A stretch of DNA of 64,000 bases from JAMQPK01 sp963761975 (GCA_963761975.1 CAVXIR010000004.1:930001-994000), one strand, 5' to 3'. Positions 16,520-26,682 are shown, counted from the stretch's first letter. Translations and numbers: made by a program. Notes: a model not told the origin generated them from the letters alone.

Positions 16520-17497
16520 TTACGGGTCCAAGGGCGCGAAGTATCCCTGCTTGGCCCGTGTGCTCGTCTCCGAACGATTCACGCGGACGTCGACGCGGCG
16601 CCAGGCCCCGTTTCGCCGTTCGTTGTTTGACGTATAGCCGATCGTATGTTGCTGTGAGATCTCGTCGTAAATCTGATTGTAGAGGGATGGAAGGCTGCGG
16701 ACATCATCGGGGAAGAATGCGCGGCCGCCGGTCAGCGCTGCCAGCTGCCTGAGCGCCGAGGTGAGCTCGTTCGACGCGCCGAGCGCCGTCTTATCGACGA
16801 TCGCGATGGTGTAGATCACCGCCGGCGATCGTTTGGCAAGGTTTACTGTCACGCCAAGATCCACACCGAGCGGCGGGTCTTCGCGGTCGGTCACGAACAC
16901 GATCGCCTGGCGCCGGATCGCGTCCGGAAACGCCGGCGGCGCCGATTCCAGCTTTCTTCGCAACGGGTCGACCTGATTGCGAGCCGGGTCGATGAAGAGG
17001 GGGCTTGTCGCTCGAATTGCCCGTTCGAGCATCTCGCGATCGCTCGTGAGTGCCTGGTCGGCGCCGCGATTCCCCTGAAAGCCCACGACCTCGGCCAAGT
17101 CGTGCGGCCGTAGTTTACGAACGACACCGATCGCCGCGTTGTGCACATCGCTGATTCGCGCCCGATCAGTCGACCGGATGTCGATCACGAGCGAGACGGC
17201 TATTGGCACTTCGCTACGTTGAAAAATCTCGATCCGCTGCTCGACGCCGTCCTCGAAAATTTTGACTGCGTCCTTGGTGATGGCAGGCACGGGGCAGCCG
17301 TCCCAGCCCGAGTTCCAATATGGTGGATAGCGGCTGAAGCACCGCGCTGATTGATCGGTGACGGTCACATGCAGCGAGACGAGTTCGATGGAACTTCTAA
17401 AGCTGCCGACCTGCTCAGTTGTTTGCGCGGTTATGAGGTGTGCCGCCGACAGCAGTGCGAATGCGGAAAGGACGAGGCGGCGCCGAACGATTCCCAT
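16520..17497 (-). CDS. Secreted VWA protein, VWFA-related Acidobacterial family
   Basis: 325 residues from ATG 17497, chosen because a signal peptide begins there (MGIVRRRLVLSAFALLSAAH); a TTG seven codons upstream is possible. IELVSLHVTVTD and KIFEDGVEQRIEIFQRSE are the strand pair that opens this family. The von Willebrand A domain starts at VSLVIDIRSTD, and the C-terminus has YDEISQQHTIGYTSNNERRN, a family hallmark. The metal-site DxSxS motif is degenerate (DIRST), so classical MIDAS binding is doubtful. These secreted proteins are numerous in Acidobacteriota and of unknown function. It is convergent with the PhoR-like kinase. Confidence 0.8.
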   Translation of the reverse strand: MGIVRRRLVLSAFALLSAAHLITAQTTEQVGSFRSSIELVSLHVTVTDQSARCFSRYPPYWNSGWDGCPVPAITKDAVKIFEDGVEQRIEIFQRSEVPIAVSLVIDIRSTDRARISDVHNAAIGVVRKLRPHDLAEVVGFQGNRGADQALTSDREMLERAIRATSPLFIDPARNQVDPLRRKLESAPPAFPDAIRRQAIVFVTDREDPPLGVDLGVTVNLAKRSPAVIYTIAIVDKTALGASNELTSALRQLAALTGGRAFFPDDVRSLPSLYNQIYDEISQQHTIGYTSNNERRNGAWRRVDVRVNRSETSTRAKQGYFAPLDP

Positions 17498-17514
17498 GGT
17501 GACAATCGACTCTT

Positions 17515-17751
17515 TCAATCCGCCAATCTACGAATCGGCGACTCTAGGAATTCGGGTTCGCTCTTCAGCTCTCGCGCCCGCTCGTAGAGCGAGTCGTGGT
17601 CGGGATACAGCTCGCGGAGGATGATCTCTTCATCGCCCAGTGAGACGCGCACGATTTGGAGCTCGGCACCGCCACAACAGCTCACCATGACGCACATGGT
17701 CGTGACGTCACCGCTAGCTGTCTCCCAGAGCACGTGGCGATCGCGTTGCAT
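17515..17751 (-). CDS. Small conserved-looking protein of unknown function
   Basis: 78 residues. Not a recognised family. It has a Cys-rich stretch (MCVMVSCCGG), then a strand-turn-strand with RVSLGDEEIILRELYPDHD and an amphipathic helix (SLYERARELKSEPEF), a pattern seen in short hypothetical proteins with a two-strand plus helix fold. It lies 17 nt upstream of the VWA start on the same strand and about 34 nt downstream of the ATP-grasp gene, so it may be in either operon. Its last codons run into CAATCCGCC/AATCTACG word sequence at 17513-17548. Codon use resembles that of its neighbours. Confidence 0.55.
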   Translation of the reverse strand: MQRDRHVLWETASGDVTTMCVMVSCCGGAELQIVRVSLGDEEIILRELYPDHDSLYERARELKSEPEFLESPIRRLAD

Positions 17752-17753
17752 CC

Positions 17754-17788
17754 CTCAGCTCTAAGCCCTCAGCTCTCAGCCCTCTCAG
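17754..17788. repeat. Short word array D (CTCAGCTCT / AGCCCTCAG)
   Basis: Four imperfect CTCAGCYCT words fill the 34-nt gap between the small protein start (17751) and the ATP-grasp stop (17785). Confidence 0.7.
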
Positions 17789-18810
17789 TGTGAGTACCGA
17801 GCCATGGCCATGCCGATGATTTCTTCGATCAGCTGATTGTAGGTACGGCCAGCCTTTCGCGCGGCCTGCGCAAGCTCTGCTCGCGACGCGAGCCAGGGGT
17901 TCGGATTCACCTCGATCACGGCGACCGTCCCGTCGGGCTTGAGGCGCATGTCGACGCGGCCGTAGTCGCGAAGCTCGAGCGCTTGATAGGCCGAGACGGC
18001 CGTCGACTGCAGGAGCGCCGTCGTTTCTTCCGTCAGGTCGGTGGCCACAATCGATTTCGTGTCGCGGTAGGCCTTTGTGCCCTTCGCCCATTTCACTTCG
18101 GCCGCCGCGATTCTCGGCGTGCCTTCCGGCAGCTTCGAGAGATCGAGCTCAATCACAGGCAGCGCTTCGGGGTTTTCGTTGCCGAGCACCCCGACGTACA
18201 TCTCACGGCCGTCAACATACTCCTCGATGAGAATCGGCGAGTCGAACTGCCCGTGCAGCCAGTCGATGCGCTCCATGAGCTCCTTGATCGACGAGACGAC
18301 GGCATCGAATTCGATCCCGATCGACCCATCTTCCCGCATCGGCTTCACGATGACTGGGAAGTGCAGCTCGTGTGAGAAGGCGAGGCGGCCGCGGAAGGAG
18401 CGCGCGAACACGGGGGTGGAAATCCCGTGGAAGGCAAAGATCTTCTTCGCAACACTCTTGTCCTGCGCCAGCATCAGCCCGTGGCTGCCTGCGCCGGTAA
18501 AGCGCTTGCCGATGAGCTCGATGTACGCGGCGATGTTGTAGTCGGCAGTGTCGTTGCCGCCGAACGACTCGCTGAGGTTGAAGATGATGTCGCTGTCGAG
18601 CTTCGCGAGCGCGTGCAGACTCCTGAACGATCCGTCGAGCTCGTGCAGTGCGGGTTCGTGTCCCAGCTTGGTGAGCGCGTCGACGACTTCCGTCTCGACT
18701 TCCTTCTTGTCGAGCGTCCGGACGAGCGGCGCTTTGCCGTTGGCACCCGCATTCTCGTCTTCGGGCTCCCACCGATCGTAAAGGACAGTTATTCTAAGTT
18801 TCCCTGCCAT
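17785..18810 (-). CDS. ATP-grasp ligase, D-Ala-D-Ala ligase-like
   Basis: 341 residues with the ATP-grasp layout. An N-terminal domain (about 1-110: DSDIIFNLSESFGGNDTADY) is followed by the ATP-binding core with FPVIVKPMREDGSIGI, the ILIEEYVDGREMYVGVLGN segment and the C-terminal metal site GRVDMRLKPDGTVAVIEVNP. Such enzymes join a carboxylate to an amine through an acyl phosphate. A housekeeping Ddl would normally sit among cell-wall genes. Here it overlaps by one base (TAATG) with a zinc peptidase, so a specialised amino-acid or peptide ligase is equally likely. The product is unknown. The family call is firm; the substrate is not. Confidence 0.85.
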   Translation of the reverse strand: MAGKLRITVLYDRWEPEDENAGANGKAPLVRTLDKKEVETEVVDALTKLGHEPALHELDGSFRSLHALAKLDSDIIFNLSESFGGNDTADYNIAAYIELIGKRFTGAGSHGLMLAQDKSVAKKIFAFHGISTPVFARSFRGRLAFSHELHFPVIVKPMREDGSIGIEFDAVVSSIKELMERIDWLHGQFDSPILIEEYVDGREMYVGVLGNENPEALPVIELDLSKLPEGTPRIAAAEVKWAKGTKAYRDTKSIVATDLTEETTALLQSTAVSAYQALELRDYGRVDMRLKPDGTVAVIEVNPNPWLASRAELAQAARKAGRTYNQLIEEIIGMAMARYSH

Positions 18811-19895
18811 TAGTTGGCTTCGGTCTTCGGACCCGCGGCCTTCGGCCGCTTCCCGTTCGGGCTCTGCTCTTTACTGCGTACCCGTCCACGATCGCCAGTG
18901 AAGGTACCGCGAGTCAGGAAATTCATCGCCAACGTTGTGCCGAACGCGGTGAGCTCGACCAGATAGGCCGGCTCGCGTCCAACTTCGCCCCAGAGCTTCA
19001 ATCGCTCACAGTTCTTGCAGATGGCTTCGACCAGCGCGCGCACAACCGCGCGGCGGACGCCCGTCCAGTAGGTGATCTTGTCGATGAGCTCCCGCCGGTA
19101 CTTCATCACGATCGCAGCCGCAGGACGCCCCTCGCGCGGCTTGCGCGTGAGAAAAATCTCCGACAGGTGTACGTCCATCACCAGATCGACGCGGAGATCG
19201 CGCTCCTTCTCGGCCCTGCGGTAGAACTCTTCGACGGTCAGGCGCATGTCGTCGACGGTGATGTCCACTTCGCCCGTCCTGACGATCGGGTCTTCGTTGC
19301 CGAACGTGCGCGCCATCCGATCGACGTACCGGAGCTTGCGCATCGCCGGCCAGCCTTTGTACCGGCGCCTCCAGGCGCTTCCCGGCGTCAACCACACGGC
19401 AAACGTTTCGGCAAAGTCTTCGTCCGGATGTTTCTGTGCGTACCACCCTTCCATATGGCGCACGTAGTTGCGGCTGAACGGCACCGGCCGGTACTTGTCG
19501 CGATAGGGCCGATCGAACGGACCGAACAGTCCCACCCAATCGGGCCGCCTATACAGGCGATACGCGTAATTGAACACGTGGCCCGCTTCGTGCCGCATAT
19601 ACCGCATAATCTCGCGGCTGTCTTCGAGATCGTCGATCGCGCGCTCGAGCCGGCCCAGTTTCGGGTCGGCAAGATAGAAGGGAATGCCGAGCACCGGCTG
19701 CATGTCGGGACAACCCCATTCGTCGGTCAGGTAGCACACCGGCCGGAACTTGCGGAGACCGCGGCGCTCGAGCTCCCTATAGAGCTGTCGCACGTACGGC
19801 TCGACTGGCGATCCTTCGAGCTTCAATCCCAGCTCGCGGATGCGTTTGCCGAGGACCCCCCTCAGCTCCGGATCGAGCGTTTCAAATGCAGGCAT
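18810..19895 (-). CDS. Putative zinc-binding metallopeptidase
   Basis: 361 residues, cytoplasmic by sequence. The gluzincin-type site is RHEAGHVFNYAY (H102, E103, H106), with a second conserved acidic segment about 60 residues later (DEDFAETFAVWLTPG) that could supply the third ligand. The flanks PVCYLTDEWGCPDMQPVLG and MEGWYAQKHPDEDF are like the putative zinc-binding metallopeptidase family found in bacterial accessory operons. The C-terminal 40 residues are basic and disordered. Its stop shares one base with the start of the ATP-grasp gene, so the two proteins are made in step: one predicted to form and one to break amide bonds. Substrate unknown. Confidence 0.75.
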   Translation of the reverse strand: MPAFETLDPELRGVLGKRIRELGLKLEGSPVEPYVRQLYRELERRGLRKFRPVCYLTDEWGCPDMQPVLGIPFYLADPKLGRLERAIDDLEDSREIMRYMRHEAGHVFNYAYRLYRRPDWVGLFGPFDRPYRDKYRPVPFSRNYVRHMEGWYAQKHPDEDFAETFAVWLTPGSAWRRRYKGWPAMRKLRYVDRMARTFGNEDPIVRTGEVDITVDDMRLTVEEFYRRAEKERDLRVDLVMDVHLSEIFLTRKPREGRPAAAIVMKYRRELIDKITYWTGVRRAVVRALVEAICKNCERLKLWGEVGREPAYLVELTAFGTTLAMNFLTRGTFTGDRGRVRSKEQSPNGKRPKAAGPKTEAN

Positions 19896-20447
19896 CTTCA
19901 GAAATTATATGGTTCCGGGGTTCCTGTTCCCGGGGTTCCCCGTTCGTGGTGACGCCTGGATTCCCAAGCGCATCATCCCTTGATCTCGGTGACCTTCGCG
20001 CAATAAACCCGAAACCGCCCGCCCAGTCAGAACATTAGAGCCAGGAACCCCTGGAACCCGAACCCTTGGAACTGGCACCCTGGGAACCCTTCGGAACCCC
20101 GGCGCCCTTGAACCCGGGTTCCGCGTCGTGGTGGTGCCCGACCGCATCATTACCTGAATCGTGGTGCCTCGGCACGATGAACCGGAACCCTGCTGCGAGA
20201 ATCTTCCGAACCAGAATCGCTCGGACTCGAACCGCCGGAACTCAAACCGTCGGAACCCGAACCGTGGGAAACCGCACCGTCGGAACCCAAACCGTCGGAA
20301 CCCGAACCGCTGGAAACGGAACCCTCGGAACCCCTGGAACCCCCTAGCGCCCTTGACGTGGTGGCGCCTGGCGGGCGACAATCATGTGGTTCCAGTACTT
20401 CGACCTTACATTATTGTCTGAATTTTGAATTCTACCCGCCCCCCCAG
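19896..20447. repeat. Word array E (GGAACC class), 0.55 kb, no gene
   Basis: A gap without a credible gene. GGTTCC/GGAACC-type words occur in one orientation at 19911-19948 and in the other at 20040-20110 and 20165-20345, the last block with CCGTCGGAACCC repeated about a dozen times. A higher-order unit is visible three times: a GGAACC block followed by TGGTGRCGCCTGG or TGGTGGTGCCCGAC (about 19948, 20130 and 20360). The same word class reappears at 36777-36866 inside a coding sequence. The promoter of the sigma-54 activator at 20448 should lie at its right end. Confidence 0.85.
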
Positions 20448-22010
<1,563 letters not shown>

Positions 22011-22013
<3 letters not shown>

Positions 22014-22088
22014 CTCGTAGCCGGTAGCTGGTAGCAGCTAGTAGCTCTCGCTACCCGCTACGAGCTACCAGCTACGAGCTAGAAACTA
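22011..22088. repeat. Word array F (TAGCTCGTAGCCGGTAGC and inverse)
   Basis: TAGCTCGTAGCCGGTAGCTGG-type words run forward to about 22045 and inverted (GCTACGAGCTACCAGC) to 22080, forming a long hairpin between convergent genes. The array supplies the TAG stop of the activator (22011-22013) and of the sugar-binding protein (22086-22088). A bidirectional terminator role is plausible, though there is no U-tract. Confidence 0.9.
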
Positions 22089-23045
22089 CCGACTGAGAAA
22101 CGTTTTGTAATTCTCCCTCGTCACCAGCTCGAACGGAATCCACACAAAGCTGTCGATCGTCTCGCCGCGCGACAGCTTCACCGCCGCGTCGACCGCCCCC
22201 TTCCCCTGCCCGCGCGCGTCCTGGAATACTGTGACGGCCAGCGTGCCCTTCCCCACTTCGGCAAGCGCGTCGGGCGTGGCATCGACGCCACCGATGAGGA
22301 TCTTCCCGGTCGTCATTCCCGCCTGCTGCATGGCCATAATCGCGCCAATGGCCATCTCGTCGTTGTTGGCAGCGACCGCATCGATTTTTGCGCCGGCGGT
22401 CAGCCAGTTGTTCATCAAATCGAGTCCGCGCTCGCGCTGAAAGTTGGCGACCTGCTTCTCCACGATCTTCAGGCCTGGATATTTCGCCACGACATCTTCT
22501 GTGGCTTTCGTTCGCAGCTGCGCGCCGTTTGACGAAAGCTCGCCGACCATGATGGCCACGTTCCCGCGGTGATTCATCAGCCGCGCAAGTTCTTCCATTT
22601 CGAGCGTGCCTGCCTGAGAGTCATCTGAGCCGACAAAGACAACTCCCTTTGGCAGTTTCTCCTCGGCAGGGCGCCGATTGACGTAGACGAGCGGGATTCC
22701 TGCCGCCACCGCCACTTTCGTCATGCTCGGAGTGGCCGACGTGTCGGCGGCGTTCACAATGAGGGCGGCGGCGCCTTGCGCCACGAAGTTCTGAATCTGA
22801 TTGAGCTGCCTCGTCACATCGCCCTGGGCATCGGCAAACTGCAGAGTGACACCGGGAATCGTGGCGGCATGCTCGCTCATGCCGGTGCGAAGGATGGTAA
22901 GCCACAGATCATCGAAGTGCGCCATCGAGACGCCGATGACCGGCTGACGCGGCGACGCCGCGCAACCGAAACCCGCAATCGACACGAGGAGGGCGGTGGA
23001 CAGACACAAAGAGCGCACGATCGATGTCAGCATGTTTCCAATCAT
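22086..23045 (-). CDS. Sugar ABC transporter periplasmic binding protein (RbsB-like)
   Basis: 319 residues. A signal peptide with a cysteine at its end (SIAGFGCAAS) suggests a lipoprotein, although the -3 residue is Gly. The mature part is a type-1 periplasmic binding fold: PVIGVSMAHFDDLWLTIL, VAQGAAALIVNAAD, GIPLVYVNRRP, VFVGSDDSQAGTLEMEELA and AANNDEMAIGAIMAMQQAG match ribose/galactose-type binding proteins. It delivers a sugar or polyol to the permease and ATPase encoded just upstream. A second start at 23033 (MLTSIV) fits the signal peptide slightly better. Arrays F and G flank it on both sides. The ligand cannot be read from sequence. Confidence 0.88.
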   Translation of the reverse strand: MIGNMLTSIVRSLCLSTALLVSIAGFGCAASPRQPVIGVSMAHFDDLWLTILRTGMSEHAATIPGVTLQFADAQGDVTRQLNQIQNFVAQGAAALIVNAADTSATPSMTKVAVAAGIPLVYVNRRPAEEKLPKGVVFVGSDDSQAGTLEMEELARLMNHRGNVAIMVGELSSNGAQLRTKATEDVVAKYPGLKIVEKQVANFQRERGLDLMNNWLTAGAKIDAVAANNDEMAIGAIMAMQQAGMTTGKILIGGVDATPDALAEVGKGTLAVTVFQDARGQGKGAVDAAVKLSRGETIDSFVWIPFELVTRENYKTFLSR

Positions 23046-23051
23046 ATTTGT

Positions 23052-23150
23052 CTAGCTCGTAGCCGGTAGCTCGTAGCTGGTAGCAGTTGGTAGCCAGTAG
23101 CTTTGCTGCACCTGCCGGCTACCTGCCACCAGCTACCAGCTAGCCCGATG
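23052..23150. repeat. Word array G (GTAGCTCGTAGCTGGTAGC and inverse)
   Basis: GGTAGC/CGTAGC words run to about 23100 and return inverted (CTACCTGCCACCAGCTACCAGC) to about 23145. It fills the gap between permease and binding-protein genes of one transporter operon, and supplies the last residues (RHRASW) and the stop of the permease. Confidence 0.9.
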
Positions 23151-24104
23151 CCGGTAGCGGTCTGCGACCACCGCCGCCACGATGACGCCTCCCTTCACGA
23201 TGTCCTGAATATACGCGTCGAAGCCGATGAAAGTGAATCCGCTCGTGATGACTCCGAGAATCACGGTGCCAATCACGGTCCCTGGGATGCGCCCGACGCC
23301 CCCTGAGAGGCTTGTTCCGCCGATGACTGAAGCTGCAATGGCATCGAGCTCGTACGTCATCCCCATTCCCGCTTGCCCGCTCGCCGCGCGTGCCGACGTC
23401 ATGACGCCCCCGAGACCCGACAGCAGACCGGCGACGGTATAGACGACGACCAGATGTTTTTCGACGCGAATCCCCGACACCCTCGCCGCTTGAACGTTTG
23501 CGCCGATGGCGTACGTGTATTTCCCGTACCGCGTATAGCGCAGCAGAACGTGGAAGACAACGGCGGTCAGGATGAACATGACGACGGGTAGCGCCCCCTC
23601 GCCGATACGCGTGTAGCTGTCCGACAGCATGCTGATGGGCTGGCCGCGTGTGTAATAGCGAGCGAGCCCACGCGCGCTGACCATCATGCCGAGCGTCGCG
23701 ATAAACGGCGGGATTCCTGTCAGTGCGATGAGACGGCCGTTGACGAGACCGGCCAGCGCGCCGGTCGCCAGGCCGACCGCAATCGGGATGGCCGCAGGAA
23801 GATCGACGAGCGACGGAAACACCGCACGCGTATGTGCCGTCTGCGCGAGGCTGGCGGCGGTCATGGCCGACAACGCGACAACGGAACCGGACGACAAGTC
23901 GATGCCGCCGGTCAGGATCACCTGCGTGACGCCAATGGCCAGCAGGCCGATGATCGACACCTGCAGCACCATGACGAGCAGACGCTGCCCGTTGAAGAGA
24001 AACGTCGTGCCGCGAACACTCCACCCGAGTATTTCGAACACCACGACGATGCCGATGAGCACCACCAGGATGCCCGTATCGTGAGGCAGCCGTCGGGGAG
24101 TCAA
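23133..24104 (-). CDS. Sugar ABC transporter permease (RbsC-like)
   Basis: 323 residues, eight or more membrane helices. The signature region LTGGIDLSSGSVVALSAMTA and GLVNGRLIALTGIPPFIATL are typical of the BPD_transp_2 permeases of ribose, xylose and inositol importers, as is SVIGGTSLSGGVGRIPGTVIG near the C-terminus. It overlaps the ATPase gene by 4 nt (ATGA, 24101-24104). The C-terminal residues RHRASW and the stop are supplied by word array G, suggesting that the original end was replaced. Together with the adjacent ATPase and binding protein it makes a complete importer. Confidence 0.9.
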   Translation of the reverse strand: MTPRRLPHDTGILVVLIGIVVVFEILGWSVRGTTFLFNGQRLLVMVLQVSIIGLLAIGVTQVILTGGIDLSSGSVVALSAMTAASLAQTAHTRAVFPSLVDLPAAIPIAVGLATGALAGLVNGRLIALTGIPPFIATLGMMVSARGLARYYTRGQPISMLSDSYTRIGEGALPVVMFILTAVVFHVLLRYTRYGKYTYAIGANVQAARVSGIRVEKHLVVVYTVAGLLSGLGGVMTSARAASGQAGMGMTYELDAIAASVIGGTSLSGGVGRIPGTVIGTVILGVITSGFTFIGFDAYIQDIVKGGVIVAAVVADRYRHRASW

Positions 24105-25543
24105 TTGGCCGCGAGCCTCATCAAGTCGACCTGATTCGCGTCGGGGCGCTCGAGGAATCCGGCGACACGACCTTCCCGCATCACCATCACGCGATCGCTC
24201 ATGCCGAGAATCTCCGGCATTTCTGAAGAGATCATGACGATGGCCGCACCGCCGGCGGCGAGGTTGGAAATCAGCCTGTGGATCTCGGCCTTCGCGCCTA
24301 CGTCGATGCCGCGCGTGGGCTCGTCGAGAATCAGGATGCGCGGTGCCGTCAACAGCCAGCGGCCGACGAGCACTTTCTGCTGATTGCCGCCGCTCAAGGT
24401 CTGGATTGATTCGAAAAGACTCCGCGCCTTCACTTGCAGACGGTCGGCTATCTCGGTGCAGGCCGCGGCGAGACTTCGCTGTTTCACAAAGCCCATGGTG
24501 ACGAACCGGCCGTCGAGGGCGGCGACCTCCATGTTTTCCTGGACGCTGAGCGGCAGCAGGAGACCGCTCAACTTGCGGTCTTCGGTGAGAAACGCCATCC
24601 CTCGATCGATCGCCTCGGCGGGCGATGTGAGGTCGGCCGGATGGCCGTCGATCCGGACTTCCCCAGCGGACCGACGCCGGAGGCCGAACACCGTCTCCGC
24701 CACTTCGGTTCGCTTCGAGCCGACCAACCCCGCAATGCCGAGGATCTCTCCAGCCCTGACGTCGAACGACACATCGCCAAACGTTCCCTCGACGGTGAGA
24801 CCTTTCACCGAAAGCAAAACGTGATCGGTTGGCGTGTTGTTCTTGGGAAAGAGTTGCGTAAGCTCACGGCCCACCATCGTCGCGATCAGCCGATCACGGT
24901 CGAAACGGTCTGCCCGATCGGAATCGACAACCTTGCCGTCGCGGAGGACCGTTACTTCGTCGGCGATTCTGAACACTTCGTTGATGCGGTGGGTGATGTA
25001 GATGATCGCCTTTCCGCGAGCCTTCAGATCGCTGACGATTCGAAACAAGTGATTCACCTCGCGCTCGGACAGAGACGAGGACGGCTCGTCCATGATGAGC
25101 ACGTCGGCCTCGTACGAGACGGCGCGTGCGATCTCGACCATCTGCCTGCCGGCAATCGTCAGACGCCAGACCGGCTCTTCCGGATCGATGTCGATCGCGA
25201 GCTCGGCCAGCAACGCGGCTGTGCGGCGCGCGAGCGCCTTGTGATCGATGAACCCAAGCCGCGTCAGCGGTTCCCGGCCAATCCAGATGTTCTCGGCGAC
25301 CGTCATGGGCGGCATGAGGTGCAGCTCCTGATGAATCATCGCGGCGCGGCCGCGAAGAGTGACGCTGCCCGAGTCGGGCCGGAGATGGCCCGCGATAATC
25401 TTCATCAGCGTCGATTTTCCCGCGCCGTTTTCTCCCATCAGCGCGTGGACACAGCCCGCACGCACGGCTATCGACACGTCGTTCAGCGCAAGGACGCCGG
25501 GAAACGCCTTGCTGACCCGCTCTACCTCCAACAAATGGCCCAT
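24101..25543 (-). CDS. Sugar ABC transporter ATPase with two ABC domains (RbsA/MglA-like)
   Basis: 480 residues from the ATG at 25543 (MGHLLEVERVSKAFPGV); codons further upstream lack family resemblance. Two ABC cassettes are fused: the first has Walker A GENGAGKST and Walker B VLIMDEPSSSLSEREV. The second begins about residue 235, has the degenerate P-loop GLVGSKRTEV usual for this family, and carries signature LSGGNQQKV and Walker B ILILDEPTRGIDVGAK. It powers import by the RbsC-like permease. It is the first gene of the operon ATPase-permease-binding protein and is divergent from the dehydrogenase at 25599, with a near-perfect dyad in the 55-bp gap. Confidence 0.92.
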   Translation of the reverse strand: MGHLLEVERVSKAFPGVLALNDVSIAVRAGCVHALMGENGAGKSTLMKIIAGHLRPDSGSVTLRGRAAMIHQELHLMPPMTVAENIWIGREPLTRLGFIDHKALARRTAALLAELAIDIDPEEPVWRLTIAGRQMVEIARAVSYEADVLIMDEPSSSLSEREVNHLFRIVSDLKARGKAIIYITHRINEVFRIADEVTVLRDGKVVDSDRADRFDRDRLIATMVGRELTQLFPKNNTPTDHVLLSVKGLTVEGTFGDVSFDVRAGEILGIAGLVGSKRTEVAETVFGLRRRSAGEVRIDGHPADLTSPAEAIDRGMAFLTEDRKLSGLLLPLSVQENMEVAALDGRFVTMGFVKQRSLAAACTEIADRLQVKARSLFESIQTLSGGNQQKVLVGRWLLTAPRILILDEPTRGIDVGAKAEIHRLISNLAAGGAAIVMISSEMPEILGMSDRVMVMREGRVAGFLERPDANQVDLMRLAAN

Positions 25544-25570
25544 GCGGCTGAGATACACTAGCACTCGCAA

Positions 25571-25591
25571 AAAAGCCTCCGGGAGCCTTTT
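25571..25591. promoter_or_regulatory. Dyad AAAAGCCTCCGGGAGCCTTTT, candidate operator
   Basis: A 21-bp inverted repeat with one mismatched pair, centred at 25581 in the 55-bp gap between the divergent sugar ABC operon and the Gfo/Idh/MocA gene. It also holds the GGGAG that could serve as the ribosome-binding site of the latter. LacI-type sugar regulators use operators of this size and symmetry, but no such regulator is encoded nearby. Confidence 0.45.
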
Positions 25592-25598
25592 CTTCAAT

Positions 25599-26618
25599 AT
25601 GAAGCGTGCAAAGTTGAAAGTTGGCGTGGTCGGCCTGGGACGGCTCGGTAAGGTCTACGTCCGAGATTTGGCGGCGCGAATCCCTGAGACGACGGTCGTG
25701 GCCGTCGCGGACACCGATCGGGCACTGGCCGACAGCATCGCGGAGGAGTTCGGCGTTCCCACGGCGTACGGCTCGGCCGAAGATTTGCTTGCCGACCGCA
25801 ACGTCGACGCGGTCGTCATCGTCACCCCGACGCACGCGCATCGCAACAACGTCATCGCCGCCGCGCGGTCGAAAAAACCGACGTTCTGTGAGAAGCCGCC
25901 GGCGCTCACCCTGGCCGAGTGCTCGGCAATGTCGAGTGCCGTGGAGCAATCCGGAACGTTCTTTCAGATGGGCTTCATGCGCCGATTCGATCCCGGATAC
26001 GCAGCGGCGAAAGAAAAAGTCGCGCAGGGCGCCATCGGCAGACCTGTCGTCTTCAAATCGAGCTCACGCGATCCGTTTCGCCCCAGCCTCGAATACGCGA
26101 ATCCGGCGAGCAGTGGGGGCATCATGGTCGACATGGGCATCCACGATTTCGATCTGGCTCGATGGTTCATGGGAGACGTGGATACGATCACGGCGACCGG
26201 CGGGGTGCTGGCCTACCCTGAAATGGCGTCGATTGGAGACATCGACAACGCCATTGCGACGCTCGAATTCGCCGACGGCCGCCTGGGCGTCATCGATCTC
26301 ACACGCAACGGGGTTTACGGGTACGACATCAGCACCGAGCTGCTTGGCGACGCCGGCACGCTGCGCGTCGGGTACATCCGCGAAACGCCTATTCTTACGA
26401 TGACAAAGAACAGCGTCGCCCACGACACCGTGCCGTATTTCATGGAACGGTTCGAGCGCGCCTACACGATTCAGCTGCAGAATTTTGCGCAAAATGTTCT
26501 GCACGAGCGCGAGCCTGCCGTGGTCCTCAAGGATGGTGTGGAAGCGCTGCGGACGGCGCTTGCCGCGACTGTCGCGCATCGGACGCACCAGCGCGTCAAG
26601 GTCAGCAGCGTTCAGTGA
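25599..26618 (+). CDS. Gfo/Idh/MocA-family dehydrogenase (inositol dehydrogenase-like)
   Basis: 339 residues. N-terminal Rossmann fold with VGVVGLGRLGKVYVRDL; the characteristic CEKPPALTLAEC contains the EKP motif; the C-terminal domain has the proposed catalytic region MVDMGIHDFDLARWFMG with the conserved Asp and His. Members oxidise sugars or polyols such as myo-inositol with NAD(P). The adjacent divergent sugar importer and the convergent PfkB kinase suggest one catabolic pathway: uptake, oxidation, phosphorylation. The ATG at 25599 follows GGGAG at a short distance. The exact substrate is not predictable. Confidence 0.88.
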   Translation: MKRAKLKVGVVGLGRLGKVYVRDLAARIPETTVVAVADTDRALADSIAEEFGVPTAYGSAEDLLADRNVDAVVIVTPTHAHRNNVIAAARSKKPTFCEKPPALTLAECSAMSSAVEQSGTFFQMGFMRRFDPGYAAAKEKVAQGAIGRPVVFKSSSRDPFRPSLEYANPASSGGIMVDMGIHDFDLARWFMGDVDTITATGGVLAYPEMASIGDIDNAIATLEFADGRLGVIDLTRNGVYGYDISTELLGDAGTLRVGYIRETPILTMTKNSVAHDTVPYFMERFERAYTIQLQNFAQNVLHEREPAVVLKDGVEALRTALAATVAHRTHQRVKVSSVQ

Positions 26619-26682
26619 CACTCGAAATTCCACGTCTCGACGCAAAGGCGCGAAGGCGCGGCTTCAGCGCACTCGCTCAGTT

